Assembly (NCBI GenBank): GCA_038212095.1
Contig: JBBQUW010000004.1
Location: 62,001 to 126,000, forward strand
Direction of reading: 5' to 3'
DNA from: JAICYJ01 sp038212095
GTDB taxonomy: Bacteria; Actinomycetota; Thermoleophilia; Gaiellales; JAICJC01
DNA: 64,000 bases
The notes under the pieces: model-generated
Database searches by the model: none
What the model was told of the DNA's origin: nothing
What the model saw: only the letters and a program-made list of their open reading frames with translations
Part shown: positions 47,226 to 55,400 of the stretch, one piece after another
How positions within the stretch are numbered: position 1 is the stretch's first letter
Layout of the letters: each line of letters starts with the position of its first letter
Translations under genes and position numbers: made by a program

Positions 47226-48622
47226 GCCGCTGGCACCGCCCTTCGCGCATCGCGCCTGCGCTCGCGCTGACGCTCAATCAACATGCCGGCGGCGAGCGCC
47301 GCCGGGACAGAGGCATCGGTTCTCGATTCCAGCAGGTCGCGAATCATCTGCTCGGCGACCGTGGCGTCCTGATGCTCGCCCAACACGTCCTGAAGCGACT
47401 TGGCGGCCTCGATGTAGCGCCCGGCCCGCCGACCCACCGTGCCTTCCGCCAGTTCCGCGGCGTAGCGCGCGCGCTTGACGGCGATGCGTGCGGCGTGCAA
47501 CTCCTCATCGGCCGGCTGATCGCCCAGCGCCCGCATCTGCTTACGCAGCCGGCGATGCTCCGCGCCGGCGATCTCGCGCAGGGCGACCGGACGATCGATC
47601 GTGGGCGGCGCGCGAAGCTCGCCTTCGAGCCGGTCGAGCAGGCGGATGTAGCGGGCCAGGCGCAGGTCGGCCAGCAGCGTCCGGCGGGCCGCCGCGCGGC
47701 GGGCGGTGAGCTGCTCCAGCAGGTCGTCGAACGATCGCCGCTCGCGGTCGTCGAGCGCGGCCGAATCCGACCGCAGGTGGTCGAGCAGCACGTCCAGGTC
47801 GCGCACCTCTCCCAGCGCACGGCCGGCCCATGAGAGCTCGGCCCGCACCTCCCTGACCCAGCCGGCATCAAGCATCGGGCGAGCGGCTCGCAGCAGCGCG
47901 CGCAGCCGCCGGATGGCGACGCGGTGCTGGTGCAGATCCTCGGGATCGCTGCCGAGCCGGGTGCCGGGGTCGCGCACCAGGATCGTCTGGTACTGCTGCT
48001 CCAGCATCGCCACCAGGTGCTCGGACGGCGCCGCTGTCCGCTTGGGGCGCCGCGGCGGTGGCCGCACCAGCCCCAACGCCTGGAACAGCTTGGGCCGCTC
48101 GTCGGCGTCCAGGGCACCGGCCGCGCGCAATGCCCGCTCGATCCGCCGCAGCGCATCGTCGTCGCCCTCGACCAGCTCCACCTCCAGCTCCTCCAGCCGG
48201 CCGATCGCGGCACCGTGACCGGTCACGGTCACCTCATCCACCACCACCTCGGCCAGGTCACGACCCTGGTCGCGCACCATCACCCCCTGGCGCAGGGTGT
48301 CCAGCGTCGCAACCGGCGACAGCGGCCGGCCGCGGGTGGTGGCGGCGACCAGGTCGTCGAACCGTTGGGGCACATACTCGGGCGGTCCCGGCAGTTCCAG
48401 CTCTAGCCGGTCGCCACCGTGGGGCAGCTTCAGCTGCCACGATCCCGTGCCGTTCTCGGAGCGGTAGCGCAGGGTGAAGCCGGACGCCGCCAACCGGTGG
48501 TCGGGCGTGTCGTGGTACGTCGACGAGAAGCGCCGCGGATCCATCGGCTCGCCCAGGTCGCCGGGAAGGGCGAAGCCGTCGCCGGCCCGCAGCTTGATCT
48601 CGCGCTCAACCGTTCGTTTCAT
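47186..48622 (-). CDS. CYTH-CHAD polyphosphate-associated protein
   Basis: A 478-residue protein. The CYTH domain (1-195) has the triphosphate-tunnel EREIK motif at residues 6-10 and further acidic/basic strand pairs (WQLKLP, EVVVDEVTV). The CHAD domain (215-470) is a helical bundle with regularly placed His/Arg residues (HQHRVAIRRLRALLRAARP) that bind polyphosphate. Such proteins locate to polyphosphate granules and hydrolyse triphosphates. Convergent with ppx. Confidence 0.9.
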   Translation of the reverse strand: MKRTVEREIKLRAGDGFALPGDLGEPMDPRRFSSTYHDTPDHRLAASGFTLRYRSENGTGSWQLKLPHGGDRLELELPGPPEYVPQRFDDLVAATTRGRPLSPVATLDTLRQGVMVRDQGRDLAEVVVDEVTVTGHGAAIGRLEELEVELVEGDDDALRRIERALRAAGALDADERPKLFQALGLVRPPPRRPKRTAAPSEHLVAMLEQQYQTILVRDPGTRLGSDPEDLHQHRVAIRRLRALLRAARPMLDAGWVREVRAELSWAGRALGEVRDLDVLLDHLRSDSAALDDRERRSFDDLLEQLTARRAAARRTLLADLRLARYIRLLDRLEGELRAPPTIDRPVALREIAGAEHRRLRKQMRALGDQPADEELHAARIAVKRARYAAELAEGTVGRRAGRYIEAAKSLQDVLGEHQDATVAEQMIRDLLESRTDASVPAALAAGMLIERQRERRRDARRAVPAAWRRLEARARIWM

Positions 48623-48634
48623 CGCCAGCCAATC

Positions 48635-49318
48635 TTACGGGTCGAACCGCTTCTCGGCTGCCAGCGTGCGCTCGATCAGATCTCGCTGCCGGGCGGGGCT
48701 GATGTCGGTGAACGTGAGTCTGTAGCTGAGCCGCTCCGCGTCCCGCCCAGCCCAGGCGACGCAGGCCGGTTGCACGAACGGCGGCCGGGCATCCTCGAAC
48801 GTGATCTCGAGCTCGACCAGAGTACCGACCGAGAGCAGGCGGTCAGTTCCGATCCGCACACCGTCCACCGACACGTCCAGGGTGGGTACCGCGAGCTCCT
48901 CCACCGGCTTTCCGTCAGCGTCGAGCCGACGTACGAGTGCCCTCAGCCGAACCGGCAGCCGGGTCTGTGAGCGGCGGTCGAACAGGCGGCGATCCTGGGC
49001 GTACACCCAGCGCACGACCCGCTGCTGGGTGTAGGTTTCGAGCTCGTCGAACCGGATCCCGGCCACGCCGTCGCCGTCCTTCCAGATCACCTCGGCCTCG
49101 GCGAAGATCAGGAAGTGCGGCTCACGGAAGCGCACCTCCAGCCACACACGCTCGCCGACCTGGAGGGCAAGGCCGGGTGCCAGCCGGATGCCGCCGGCCG
49201 AGATATCGATCGTGCGGCCGTTCCCTGCCTGATCCCGCTCGCCGGCCGCATCGATGCGCGAGCAGATCACATGTAGATCGGCCTCGACGCGGAGGAATTC
49301 GCGGCGCTCGCTCGTCAT
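48635..49318 (-). CDS. protein with two PilZ domains
   Basis: A 227-residue protein with two copies of the c-di-GMP-binding signature: RREFLR with DISAGG in the first half and R-x(2-4)-R (RSQTRLPVRLR) with DVSVDG in the second. Both halves keep the PilZ strand order. No output domain is fused. It is the probable receptor for c-di-GMP from the GGDEF proteins at 35,325 and 62,135. Monocistronic, between the polyphosphate cluster and a PLP decarboxylase. Confidence 0.85.
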   Translation of the reverse strand: MTSERREFLRVEADLHVICSRIDAAGERDQAGNGRTIDISAGGIRLAPGLALQVGERVWLEVRFREPHFLIFAEAEVIWKDGDGVAGIRFDELETYTQQRVVRWVYAQDRRLFDRRSQTRLPVRLRALVRRLDADGKPVEELAVPTLDVSVDGVRIGTDRLLSVGTLVELEITFEDARPPFVQPACVAWAGRDAERLSYRLTFTDISPARQRDLIERTLAAEKRFDP

Positions 49319-49350
49319 CGGGGGCCAGTGTATGCGGCATACTGCGCAGC

Positions 49351-50847
49351 ATGTCCCCCTCCGATCTGGATGTCCCGGCGCCGGTAGCCGACCTCGACTG
49401 GGACTCCCGGCGCATGCGTCTGCTCGCCGACCGCGCGGTGGCGCTCTATGCCGAGTTCCTGGACAGGCTGGACGATCTGCCGATCGCCCGGCACGCGTCC
49501 GCCTCGACGGTGCGCGAGGCGGTCACGCGGCCGCTGCCGCGGGTGGGTCTGAGCGACGATGAGCTGATCGATCACCTGCGCCAGGTGCTGATCGAGTGGG
49601 GCGTGCAGTGCGGGCACCCGCGGTTCATGGCCTACGTGACCGGCAGCGGCACGGTCCCCGGTGCGGTGGCGGAGATGCTCGCGGCCGGCGTCAACATGAA
49701 CGTCGGCGGCTGGCAGCTCTCGCCCAGCGCCAGCGAGATCGAGCACCACCTGATGCGCTGGTTCTGTGACCGCTTCGGGCTGCCGGTCGGCGCCGGCGGG
49801 CTGCTGGTCTCGGGAGGCGCGGTCGCCAACCTGATCTCGCTCAAGCTCGCCCGCGATAGCCGCGCGGGCTGGGATGTGCGCGCCACCGGCATCGTCGCCG
49901 GCCCGCCGCTGGTGCTGTACGCCTCCAGCGAGACGCACGTCGTCACCGATCGGGCTGCGGACATGCTCGGTATCGGCGGCGACGCGGTGCGCAGGCTGCC
50001 GGTCGACCGCGATCTGCGCATGCAGCCGGAGCTGCTGCGGGCGGCGCTACGGGCCGATCTGGCCGGCGGACGGCGGCCGATCGCGGTCGTGGCCACCGCC
50101 GGCACCACTACCACCGGTGCCATCGATCCGCTGCCTGAGATCGCCGAGATCTGTGACGAGCACGGGCTGTGGATGCACGTGGACGCCGCCTACGGCGGCC
50201 CCGCCGTGCTGGCGGATGATCTGCGCCCGCAGCTGGCGGGCATCGAGCGGGCAGATTCGATCGCGTTCGACCCGCACAAGTGGCTCTACGTCTCCCAGTC
50301 GGCCGGCTGCGTGCTGGTTCGCGACCTGCAACGGCTGCCGGCCTCGTTCCAGGTGTACGCGTCCTACGTGCACCAGGACGAGGAGCACACCGGAGCCGGC
50401 GTCAGCCTGGGCGAGCTTGGTCCCCAGTACAGCCGTGGCTTCCAGGCACTCAAGCTGTGGGTGTCGCTGCTGGCGCACGGCACCGATGCGTACGCCCGGC
50501 GCATCTCACACGACGCGCGGCTGGCCCGCTACATGGCGGCCCGTGTAGCGGAGCGGCCCGAGTTCGAGCTGGCTGCGCCGGTCGGGCTCTCGATCTGCTG
50601 CTTCCGGTACCTGCCGGACGGGGGCGCCGACGAGGCGTACCTGTCCCGTCTCAACGAGCGGATCATGACCGAGCTCCAGCTGGACGGGCGGGTGTACATC
50701 TCGAACGCCGTGCTGGGCGACCGCTTCGTGCTTCGGGCCTGCATCGTCAACCACCGCACGGAGGCGGACGATATCGACGCGGTACTGGACGTGGCCGCCG
50801 AGCTGGGAGGCCGCATCGATCACGGGCTCCGCAGCGTGGGCGTCTAG
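49351..50847 (+). CDS. group II PLP-dependent decarboxylase (first copy)
   Basis: A 498-residue enzyme of the aromatic-amino-acid/glutamate decarboxylase fold. The PLP lysine is in DPHKWLYV, preceded by HVDAAYGGPAVL (Asp-Ala pair binding the pyridine nitrogen), and there is the ASSETHVVTDRAADMLGIG stretch. Likely decarboxylates an amino acid (substrate unknown; Tyr/Trp/DOPA or Asp-type). ATG 49351. Its stop overlaps the tail of a small minus-strand gene. A paralogue lies at 57,801. Confidence 0.85.
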   Translation: MSPSDLDVPAPVADLDWDSRRMRLLADRAVALYAEFLDRLDDLPIARHASASTVREAVTRPLPRVGLSDDELIDHLRQVLIEWGVQCGHPRFMAYVTGSGTVPGAVAEMLAAGVNMNVGGWQLSPSASEIEHHLMRWFCDRFGLPVGAGGLLVSGGAVANLISLKLARDSRAGWDVRATGIVAGPPLVLYASSETHVVTDRAADMLGIGGDAVRRLPVDRDLRMQPELLRAALRADLAGGRRPIAVVATAGTTTTGAIDPLPEIAEICDEHGLWMHVDAAYGGPAVLADDLRPQLAGIERADSIAFDPHKWLYVSQSAGCVLVRDLQRLPASFQVYASYVHQDEEHTGAGVSLGELGPQYSRGFQALKLWVSLLAHGTDAYARRISHDARLARYMAARVAERPEFELAAPVGLSICCFRYLPDGGADEAYLSRLNERIMTELQLDGRVYISNAVLGDRFVLRACIVNHRTEADDIDAVLDVAAELGGRIDHGLRSVGV

Positions 50848-50951
50848 ATCCAGCGCGAGGAGTCGCGCGTGTCCAGGTTCCGCGAGTCGCTGCCGAAGAG
50901 GATGGCCAGCGGGCCGACGAGAATCAGAAATGTTATGAGAAGAAGTTCCAT
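50844..50951 (-). CDS. 35-aa membrane peptide, first of a pair
   Basis: ATG 50951 follows a weak site and reads MELLLITFLILVGPLAILFG, one membrane helix, then SDSRNLDTRDSSRW and I. The convergent decarboxylase gene overlaps its stop by 4 bases. It shares the pattern GPLA-x(3)-G-x-DSR-x(2)-DTRD-x(2)-RW with the peptide at 51,002, so both are real and paralogous. Likely a small regulatory or stabilising membrane peptide. Unknown function. Confidence 0.65.
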   Translation of the reverse strand: MELLLITFLILVGPLAILFGSDSRNLDTRDSSRWI

Positions 50952-51001
50952 GGTCGCAGTATCGGCCGCTATGACCATAAGTTCAAATCCTATTTGATCT
51001 A

Positions 51002-51130
51002 CTATCGATCGTTTTGCGTAATGAACCATCGGCGATCGTCGCGGGTATCGGTGATGCGTGAGTCGGCACCTGCCACAACCGCGAGCGGCCCGATCACGAC
51101 CAGGAATATGATCAGTGCGAGTTCGATCAT
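51002..51130 (-). CDS. 42-aa membrane peptide, second of a pair
   Basis: ATG 51130 opens MIELALIIFLVVIGPLAVVA, a membrane helix, followed by GADSRITDTRDDRRWFITQN. It matches the peptide at 50,844 in the whole juxtamembrane motif. It is divergent from a LysR gene that starts 60 bases away, so that regulator may control the pair. Confidence 0.65.
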   Translation of the reverse strand: MIELALIIFLVVIGPLAVVAGADSRITDTRDDRRWFITQNDR

Positions 51131-51173
51131 GGAACGATTGTCGTCGCCGTTGATCATTCGCTCAAATCGTTGT

Positions 51174-51188
51174 ATCGTTCGTAACGAT
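51174..51188. promoter_or_regulatory. palindromic operator at the LysR start
   Basis: ATCGTT-CGT-AACGAT is a perfect 6-bp inverted repeat with a 3-base centre. It ends one base before the LysR ATG (51190), where a bound protein would block translation/transcription start, and is 44 bases from the divergent peptide start. Confidence 0.6.
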
Positions 51189-51189
51189 T

Positions 51190-52128
51190 ATGGAACCTGA
51201 TCGTTGGCTCGGCGTCGAACTTCGCCACCTCGCCGCCCTCCAGGCGGTCGCCGAGGAGGGCAGCTTCGGTCGCGCGGCGATTCGGCTCGGCTACACGCAG
51301 TCCGCCGTCAGCCAGCAGGTCGCGACGCTCGAGCGGCTCGTCGGCCAGCGGCTGGTCGAGCGGCCGGGCGGCCCCCGTCCGATCTCGATCACGCAGGCCG
51401 GCACCGTTCTGCTGCGCCACGCCGACGGCATCGTCGCCCGCCTGCGAGCCGCGCAGGCCGACCTGGCCGCGCTGGAGGACGGCTCGGCCGGCTCCCTGTG
51501 CGTCGGCACCTACCAGAGCGTCGGCGCCCGGGTGCTACCCGAGGTGATGCTGCGGTTCGTCACCGCCTATCCGCAGGTGGACGTGCAGCTGTCCGAGAGC
51601 GAGGACGGAGCGCTGCTGCGGCAGGTCGAGGCGGGCGAGATCGATCTCACGTTCATCCAGCTGCCGGTCGCCGACGGCCCGTTCGAGGCGATCGAGCTGC
51701 TGCGCGATCCGCACGTGCTGGTGGTACCGGTGGGATCGCCGCTGGCCAGCGGGCCGACGCCCTCGCTGCGCGAGGTGGGCGAGCAGCCGCTGATCAGCTA
51801 TCGCACATGCGACAGCGGCAACCAGCTCGAGTCCCACCTGCGCCTGCGCGGCCTCGTGCCCGAAGTGGTGTTCCGTTCCGACGACAACGGCACCATGCAG
51901 GGTATGGTCGCGGCGGGGGTGGGGGTGGCGCTGATGCCGATGCTGGCCGTGGACGCCGCTGACCCTCGCACGAGGGTGGTGGACATGAGCGGCAAGGTGC
52001 CGCCGAGGCTGATCGGCATCGCCTGGCACCGCGATCGGGTGCAGTCGGCCGCGGCCAGCGCGTTCGTCGAGCTGGCCGCTCAGGTCTGCGCCGAGCTGGC
52101 CGCCAGGCCCGTGGCCGCGACGGCGTAG
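51190..52128 (+). CDS. LysR-family transcription regulator
   Basis: A 312-residue regulator. The N-terminal HTH (RHLAALQAVAEEGSFGRAAI, YTQSAVSQQVATLERLVGQR) is typical of LysR, followed by a linker helix (GTVLLRHADGIVARLRAAQA) and two periplasmic-binding-like lobes (residues 95-300) that would bind an inducer, with MPMLAVDAAD near the hinge. ATG 51190. It lies head to head with the twin membrane peptides. Confidence 0.9.
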   Translation: MEPDRWLGVELRHLAALQAVAEEGSFGRAAIRLGYTQSAVSQQVATLERLVGQRLVERPGGPRPISITQAGTVLLRHADGIVARLRAAQADLAALEDGSAGSLCVGTYQSVGARVLPEVMLRFVTAYPQVDVQLSESEDGALLRQVEAGEIDLTFIQLPVADGPFEAIELLRDPHVLVVPVGSPLASGPTPSLREVGEQPLISYRTCDSGNQLESHLRLRGLVPEVVFRSDDNGTMQGMVAAGVGVALMPMLAVDAADPRTRVVDMSGKVPPRLIGIAWHRDRVQSAAASAFVELAAQVCAELAARPVAATA

Positions 52129-52153
52129 ACCAGGCTTCCATGATCCGCGGCGA

Positions 52154-53125
52154 CTACTCGTAGATCACGACGTCCGCCGGCGGACGCAGGCCGACCACCA
52201 TCGCGGGGGGCATCAGGTGGCTGTCCTCGTGGTAGAACAGCTTGAAGCCGTTGAACCAGGGAGCCGTCCGGCGTGCGAACAGGTGGTACTTGGAGATCTT
52301 GTTGGCTCGGTCGCCGAAGCCGTCGATGTTCACCACCAGCGCCACTCCCGGCCGCCGCGTCAGCGAGAGCTTGTGCCCGATCATGCCGGTGGTGAACTGG
52401 TGCACGATCAACAGCTTCTCTGGCAGGTCGTGGCTGTGCACGATCCCGGCCAGGTACGCCGATGCCCGGTTGATGACCGCCGCATCGGTCGACCCGATCA
52501 CGCGGCCTGGGATCTGGCCCGGCCGCATGCTCCACTCGGGGTCGAGCGCCAGCCCCACGTCCGGTTGCACCAGGTAGGGCTGCAGCGCCCGTACCTCGTC
52601 CATGAAGCGGGCGCGGCCCGGCTGGATGTCCAGGATCAGCAGCGCCCGCACCCGCCGCGCGGCTGCGAGGTATCGCTCGATCACTGCATCGCTCTGGCGA
52701 TAGCGGAAGCGGCCGTCGCTGCCGGGGTCGGCCGTGACGATGGTCGCGATCAGCTCGAGGGCCGGCATCACCGGCCGGTGTGGCCGCTGGTACGGCTGCG
52801 CCTGGGCGAGCAGCTTGTCCGCCGCCTGCGCGGGAGTGCCGATGCCGAGCTCTCCCAGCTGCGGATCCTGGGGAGCGCCGTACAGCGCCACCACACGGTA
52901 GTCGGGAAGCAGCTCGCGGCCGCCCCGCGGCAGCTGTGGCGGCGCCGGCGGGGTGGCGCGCCGTGCCTCGGTGGATGAGGTCGCCTGCGAGGCGCCCGAG
53001 CCGCCCATCGGCCACAGCAGCAGCGCCGCCCCTGCGAGCAAGGCGCCGCCGCAGACCGCCGCCGCCACCCGCCGCTCGCGCCGCGTGCGCCTGCGGGCCC
53101 GCTCGCGGCGCTGCTCGACCGTCAT
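52154..53125 (-). CDS. secreted or anchored hypothetical protein, barrel-like
   Basis: A 323-residue protein with a basic N-terminus and one hydrophobic helix (VAAAVCGGALLAGAALLLW) at 20-40 that could be a membrane anchor. The outer part has alternating strands and helices (LIATIVTADPGS, RALLILDIQPGRARFMDEVR, VGLALDPEWSM, LVVNIDGFGDRANKIS) like a TIM barrel with acidic loops. ATG 53125. No family is named. Lies between LysR and the ABC-F gene. Confidence 0.55.
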   Translation of the reverse strand: MTVEQRRERARRRTRRERRVAAAVCGGALLAGAALLLWPMGGSGASQATSSTEARRATPPAPPQLPRGGRELLPDYRVVALYGAPQDPQLGELGIGTPAQAADKLLAQAQPYQRPHRPVMPALELIATIVTADPGSDGRFRYRQSDAVIERYLAAARRVRALLILDIQPGRARFMDEVRALQPYLVQPDVGLALDPEWSMRPGQIPGRVIGSTDAAVINRASAYLAGIVHSHDLPEKLLIVHQFTTGMIGHKLSLTRRPGVALVVNIDGFGDRANKISKYHLFARRTAPWFNGFKLFYHEDSHLMPPAMVVGLRPPADVVIYE

Positions 53126-53150
53126 CCTCGCTGCGCCCCGCCGTCCCCGG

Positions 53151-54788
53151 TCAAGCGGCCGCCTCCCTGCGCGCCGCATACCAGGAGCTATAGCCGCCCT
53201 CGCTGCTCGTGACGGTGCTGTCACGCACCTCGACGATGCGGTCGGCGATGCGATCGAGGAAGTAGCGGTCGTGCGAGACGAAGATGGCCGTGCCGTCATA
53301 GGTCTCGAGCGCCGCCTCGAGCACCTCGACGGCATCGATGTCCAGGTGGTTTGTCGGCTCATCCAGCACCAGGCAGTTGGCGCCGCCGCGCATCAGCAAC
53401 AGCAGTTCCAGGCGTGTCCGCTCGCCGCCGGACAGCCGCTCGACCGGCTGTCTGACCTGCTCGTAGGTGAACAGGAACCGCATCAGCGTGTGCACCGCCT
53501 CGCCCTCCGTGCAGGGGCGCTGCAGCCGCACCGCGTCCAGCGGCGTGGCCGCCCCCATGGCCGGGTGCTGCTCCTGCGCGAGCGTTCCCAGCTCGATCGA
53601 TGGGCCGATCCAGCGCTCGCCTGACGACGGCGCGAGCTCGCCCGTGATCAGGCGTGTCAGCACGCTCTTGCCGGAGCCGTTGGCGCCGATGATGCCGACC
53701 CGCTCGCCCCGCATCACGGTCAGCGTGACGTCGCGCAGCACCGGATCGAGGCCGAACGATGCGTCGGCATGGCGCAGCTCGAACACCCGCTGGCCGCCGC
53801 GTCGCTCGCTGCGCAGCCGAAGCCCCATCTTGCGCCGTTCCAGCACCGGTCGTTCGATCTTGTCCATCCGTTCGATCTGGCGCTGCTTGACCCGCGCCTG
53901 CTTCATGTGGCGCTCGTTCTCGCCCTGTTGGAACCACTGCTTGAAGCGCCTGACCGCCTCCTCCAGCCGCGCGATCTCCTTCTGCTGTGTCACCCACTGC
54001 TCCTGCTGGCGCTGCTGCGCGAGCTCGCGCGAGAGCGCATAGGCCGAGTAGTTGCCCGGCCACAACGTGATCTGCCCGCGGTCGAGCTCGGCGATCACCG
54101 AGACGGTCTCGTCGAGCAGGTAGCGATCGTGGCTGACCATGACCACCGCGCCGTCGAAGCCGCGCACCAGCCGCTCGACATCGTTTCGGCGCTCGGCGTC
54201 GAGGTGCGTCTCGGGCTCGTCCAGCAGCAGCACCTCCGGCTCGCGGGCGAGGCAGGCTGCCAGCGCCACCAGCTTGCGCTGGCCGCCGGACAGGACGGCC
54301 GCGGACTGGTCGAGCTGGGGCGGCTGCAGCCCGAGATCCAGCAGCAGCGTCTCGACCAGACCGTCGAACACGTGCCCGCCCGCTCGGTCGAGCTCGTCCA
54401 GCAAGCGCTCCTGGCGGCGCAGCACGCGGCCCATCAGGTCGAGGTCGTCGATCACCTCCGGCGTGCCCAGCCGCTCACCGCACTCGGCCAGCTCGGTCTC
54501 GATCCGCTCGATCTCGGGGCGAGCGGCGCGCACGATCTCTCGCGGCGGGCGCGGATCGGGCAGCACCTGCTGGGGGAGGTACGCGGCGACCAGCCCCCGC
54601 CGACGCGTGGCGGCACCGGAGTCCACCTGCTCCATGTCCGCCAGGATGCGAAGCAGCGTGGACTTGCCACCGCCGTTGGGGCCGATCACTCCGATCCGGG
54701 CGCGCTCGTCGACCTCGAGGTCGAGCCCGCTCAGAACCGTGCGGGCACCGAACGTCTTGGAGACGTCGCTGAGGTTGACCTGGATGAT
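53151..54788 (-). CDS. ABC-F subfamily ATPase (ribosome-associated type)
   Basis: Two nucleotide-binding domains on one chain without membrane helices: Walker A GPNGGGKST and GANGSGKSV, signatures LSGGQRK and LSGGERT, Walker B LLLDEPETH and LVLDEPTNH. A 60-residue Gln/Arg-rich linker lies between them, typical of ABC-F translation factors (antibiotic resistance or ribosome rescue). The frame has coding-like sequence (VNLSDVSKTFGARTVLSG) back to 54788 but no ATG, GTG or TTG; the first codon after GGAGGG is ATC, an unusual start. If not, GTG 54689 would lose part of the first domain. Confidence 0.85.
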   Translation of the reverse strand: MIQVNLSDVSKTFGARTVLSGLDLEVDERARIGVIGPNGGGKSTLLRILADMEQVDSGAATRRRGLVAAYLPQQVLPDPRPPREIVRAARPEIERIETELAECGERLGTPEVIDDLDLMGRVLRRQERLLDELDRAGGHVFDGLVETLLLDLGLQPPQLDQSAAVLSGGQRKLVALAACLAREPEVLLLDEPETHLDAERRNDVERLVRGFDGAVVMVSHDRYLLDETVSVIAELDRGQITLWPGNYSAYALSRELAQQRQQEQWVTQQKEIARLEEAVRRFKQWFQQGENERHMKQARVKQRQIERMDKIERPVLERRKMGLRLRSERRGGQRVFELRHADASFGLDPVLRDVTLTVMRGERVGIIGANGSGKSVLTRLITGELAPSSGERWIGPSIELGTLAQEQHPAMGAATPLDAVRLQRPCTEGEAVHTLMRFLFTYEQVRQPVERLSGGERTRLELLLLMRGGANCLVLDEPTNHLDIDAVEVLEAALETYDGTAIFVSHDRYFLDRIADRIVEVRDSTVTSSEGGYSSWYAARREAAA

Positions 54789-54854
54789 TGCGCGCTCCCT
54801 CCGTTGGGGTTGCAGCCTGACACGGGCCGGCCGGGATGGATACTGTACGGCGCA

Positions 54855-55388
54855 ATGAGCACGTCAGGCGAACTTCGGCTGGACTTCCGCGAGTGCGTGG
54901 GCGCATTCGCGACCGGAGTCACGGTCGTCACCACCCACAGCGGCGGCCACCCTGCCGGCATGACGCTGAACTCGTTCACCTCTGTCTCGCTCGATCCGCT
55001 GCTGGTGCTGGTCTCGCTCGCGCACCAAACCCGCACCCTGGAGGCGGTGCAGTCCTCGAAGCGGTTCACGGTCAACATCCTGCACCGCAATCAGCGCGAC
55101 GTCGCGCTGGCATTCGCGAAGCCGGGCGCCCCGTTCCCTGACGGCTACGCGGTGCAGGATCCGCACGGCTTCGTGGTCGTGCGGCACGCGCTGGCGATCC
55201 TGCGCTGCGAGGTGTACGGCGTGCACACGGCCGGAGACCACGAGCTGGTGGTGGGAGAGGTGATCGACTTCGAGGGCTCGGGCGGCCAGCCGCTGATCTT
55301 CCACCGGGGCGCGTTCGGCGGCCTCGACGCTGACGCCCTGGTGCCGCAGGGCCGAGTGATCGGCATTCACACCGCTTCCGGCTGGTAG
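54855..55388 (+). CDS. flavin reductase-domain protein
   Basis: A 177-residue FMN-binding reductase of the flavin reductase-like family: ATGVTVVTTHSGGHPAGMTL, the SFTSVSLDPLLVLVSLAHQT helix-strand and VGEVIDFEGSGGQPLIFHRG. It supplies reduced flavin to a monooxygenase or reduces flavin itself. ATG 54855. Divergent from the ABC-F gene. Confidence 0.85.
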   Translation: MSTSGELRLDFRECVGAFATGVTVVTTHSGGHPAGMTLNSFTSVSLDPLLVLVSLAHQTRTLEAVQSSKRFTVNILHRNQRDVALAFAKPGAPFPDGYAVQDPHGFVVVRHALAILRCEVYGVHTAGDHELVVGEVIDFEGSGGQPLIFHRGAFGGLDADALVPQGRVIGIHTASGW

Positions 55389-55400
55389 CCCGCGGGCAGG

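Noticed and set aside
47924..48406. plus-strand frame over CYTH-CHAD
   Set aside because: Shadow frame: no ribosome site, no family, opposite a well-supported gene.
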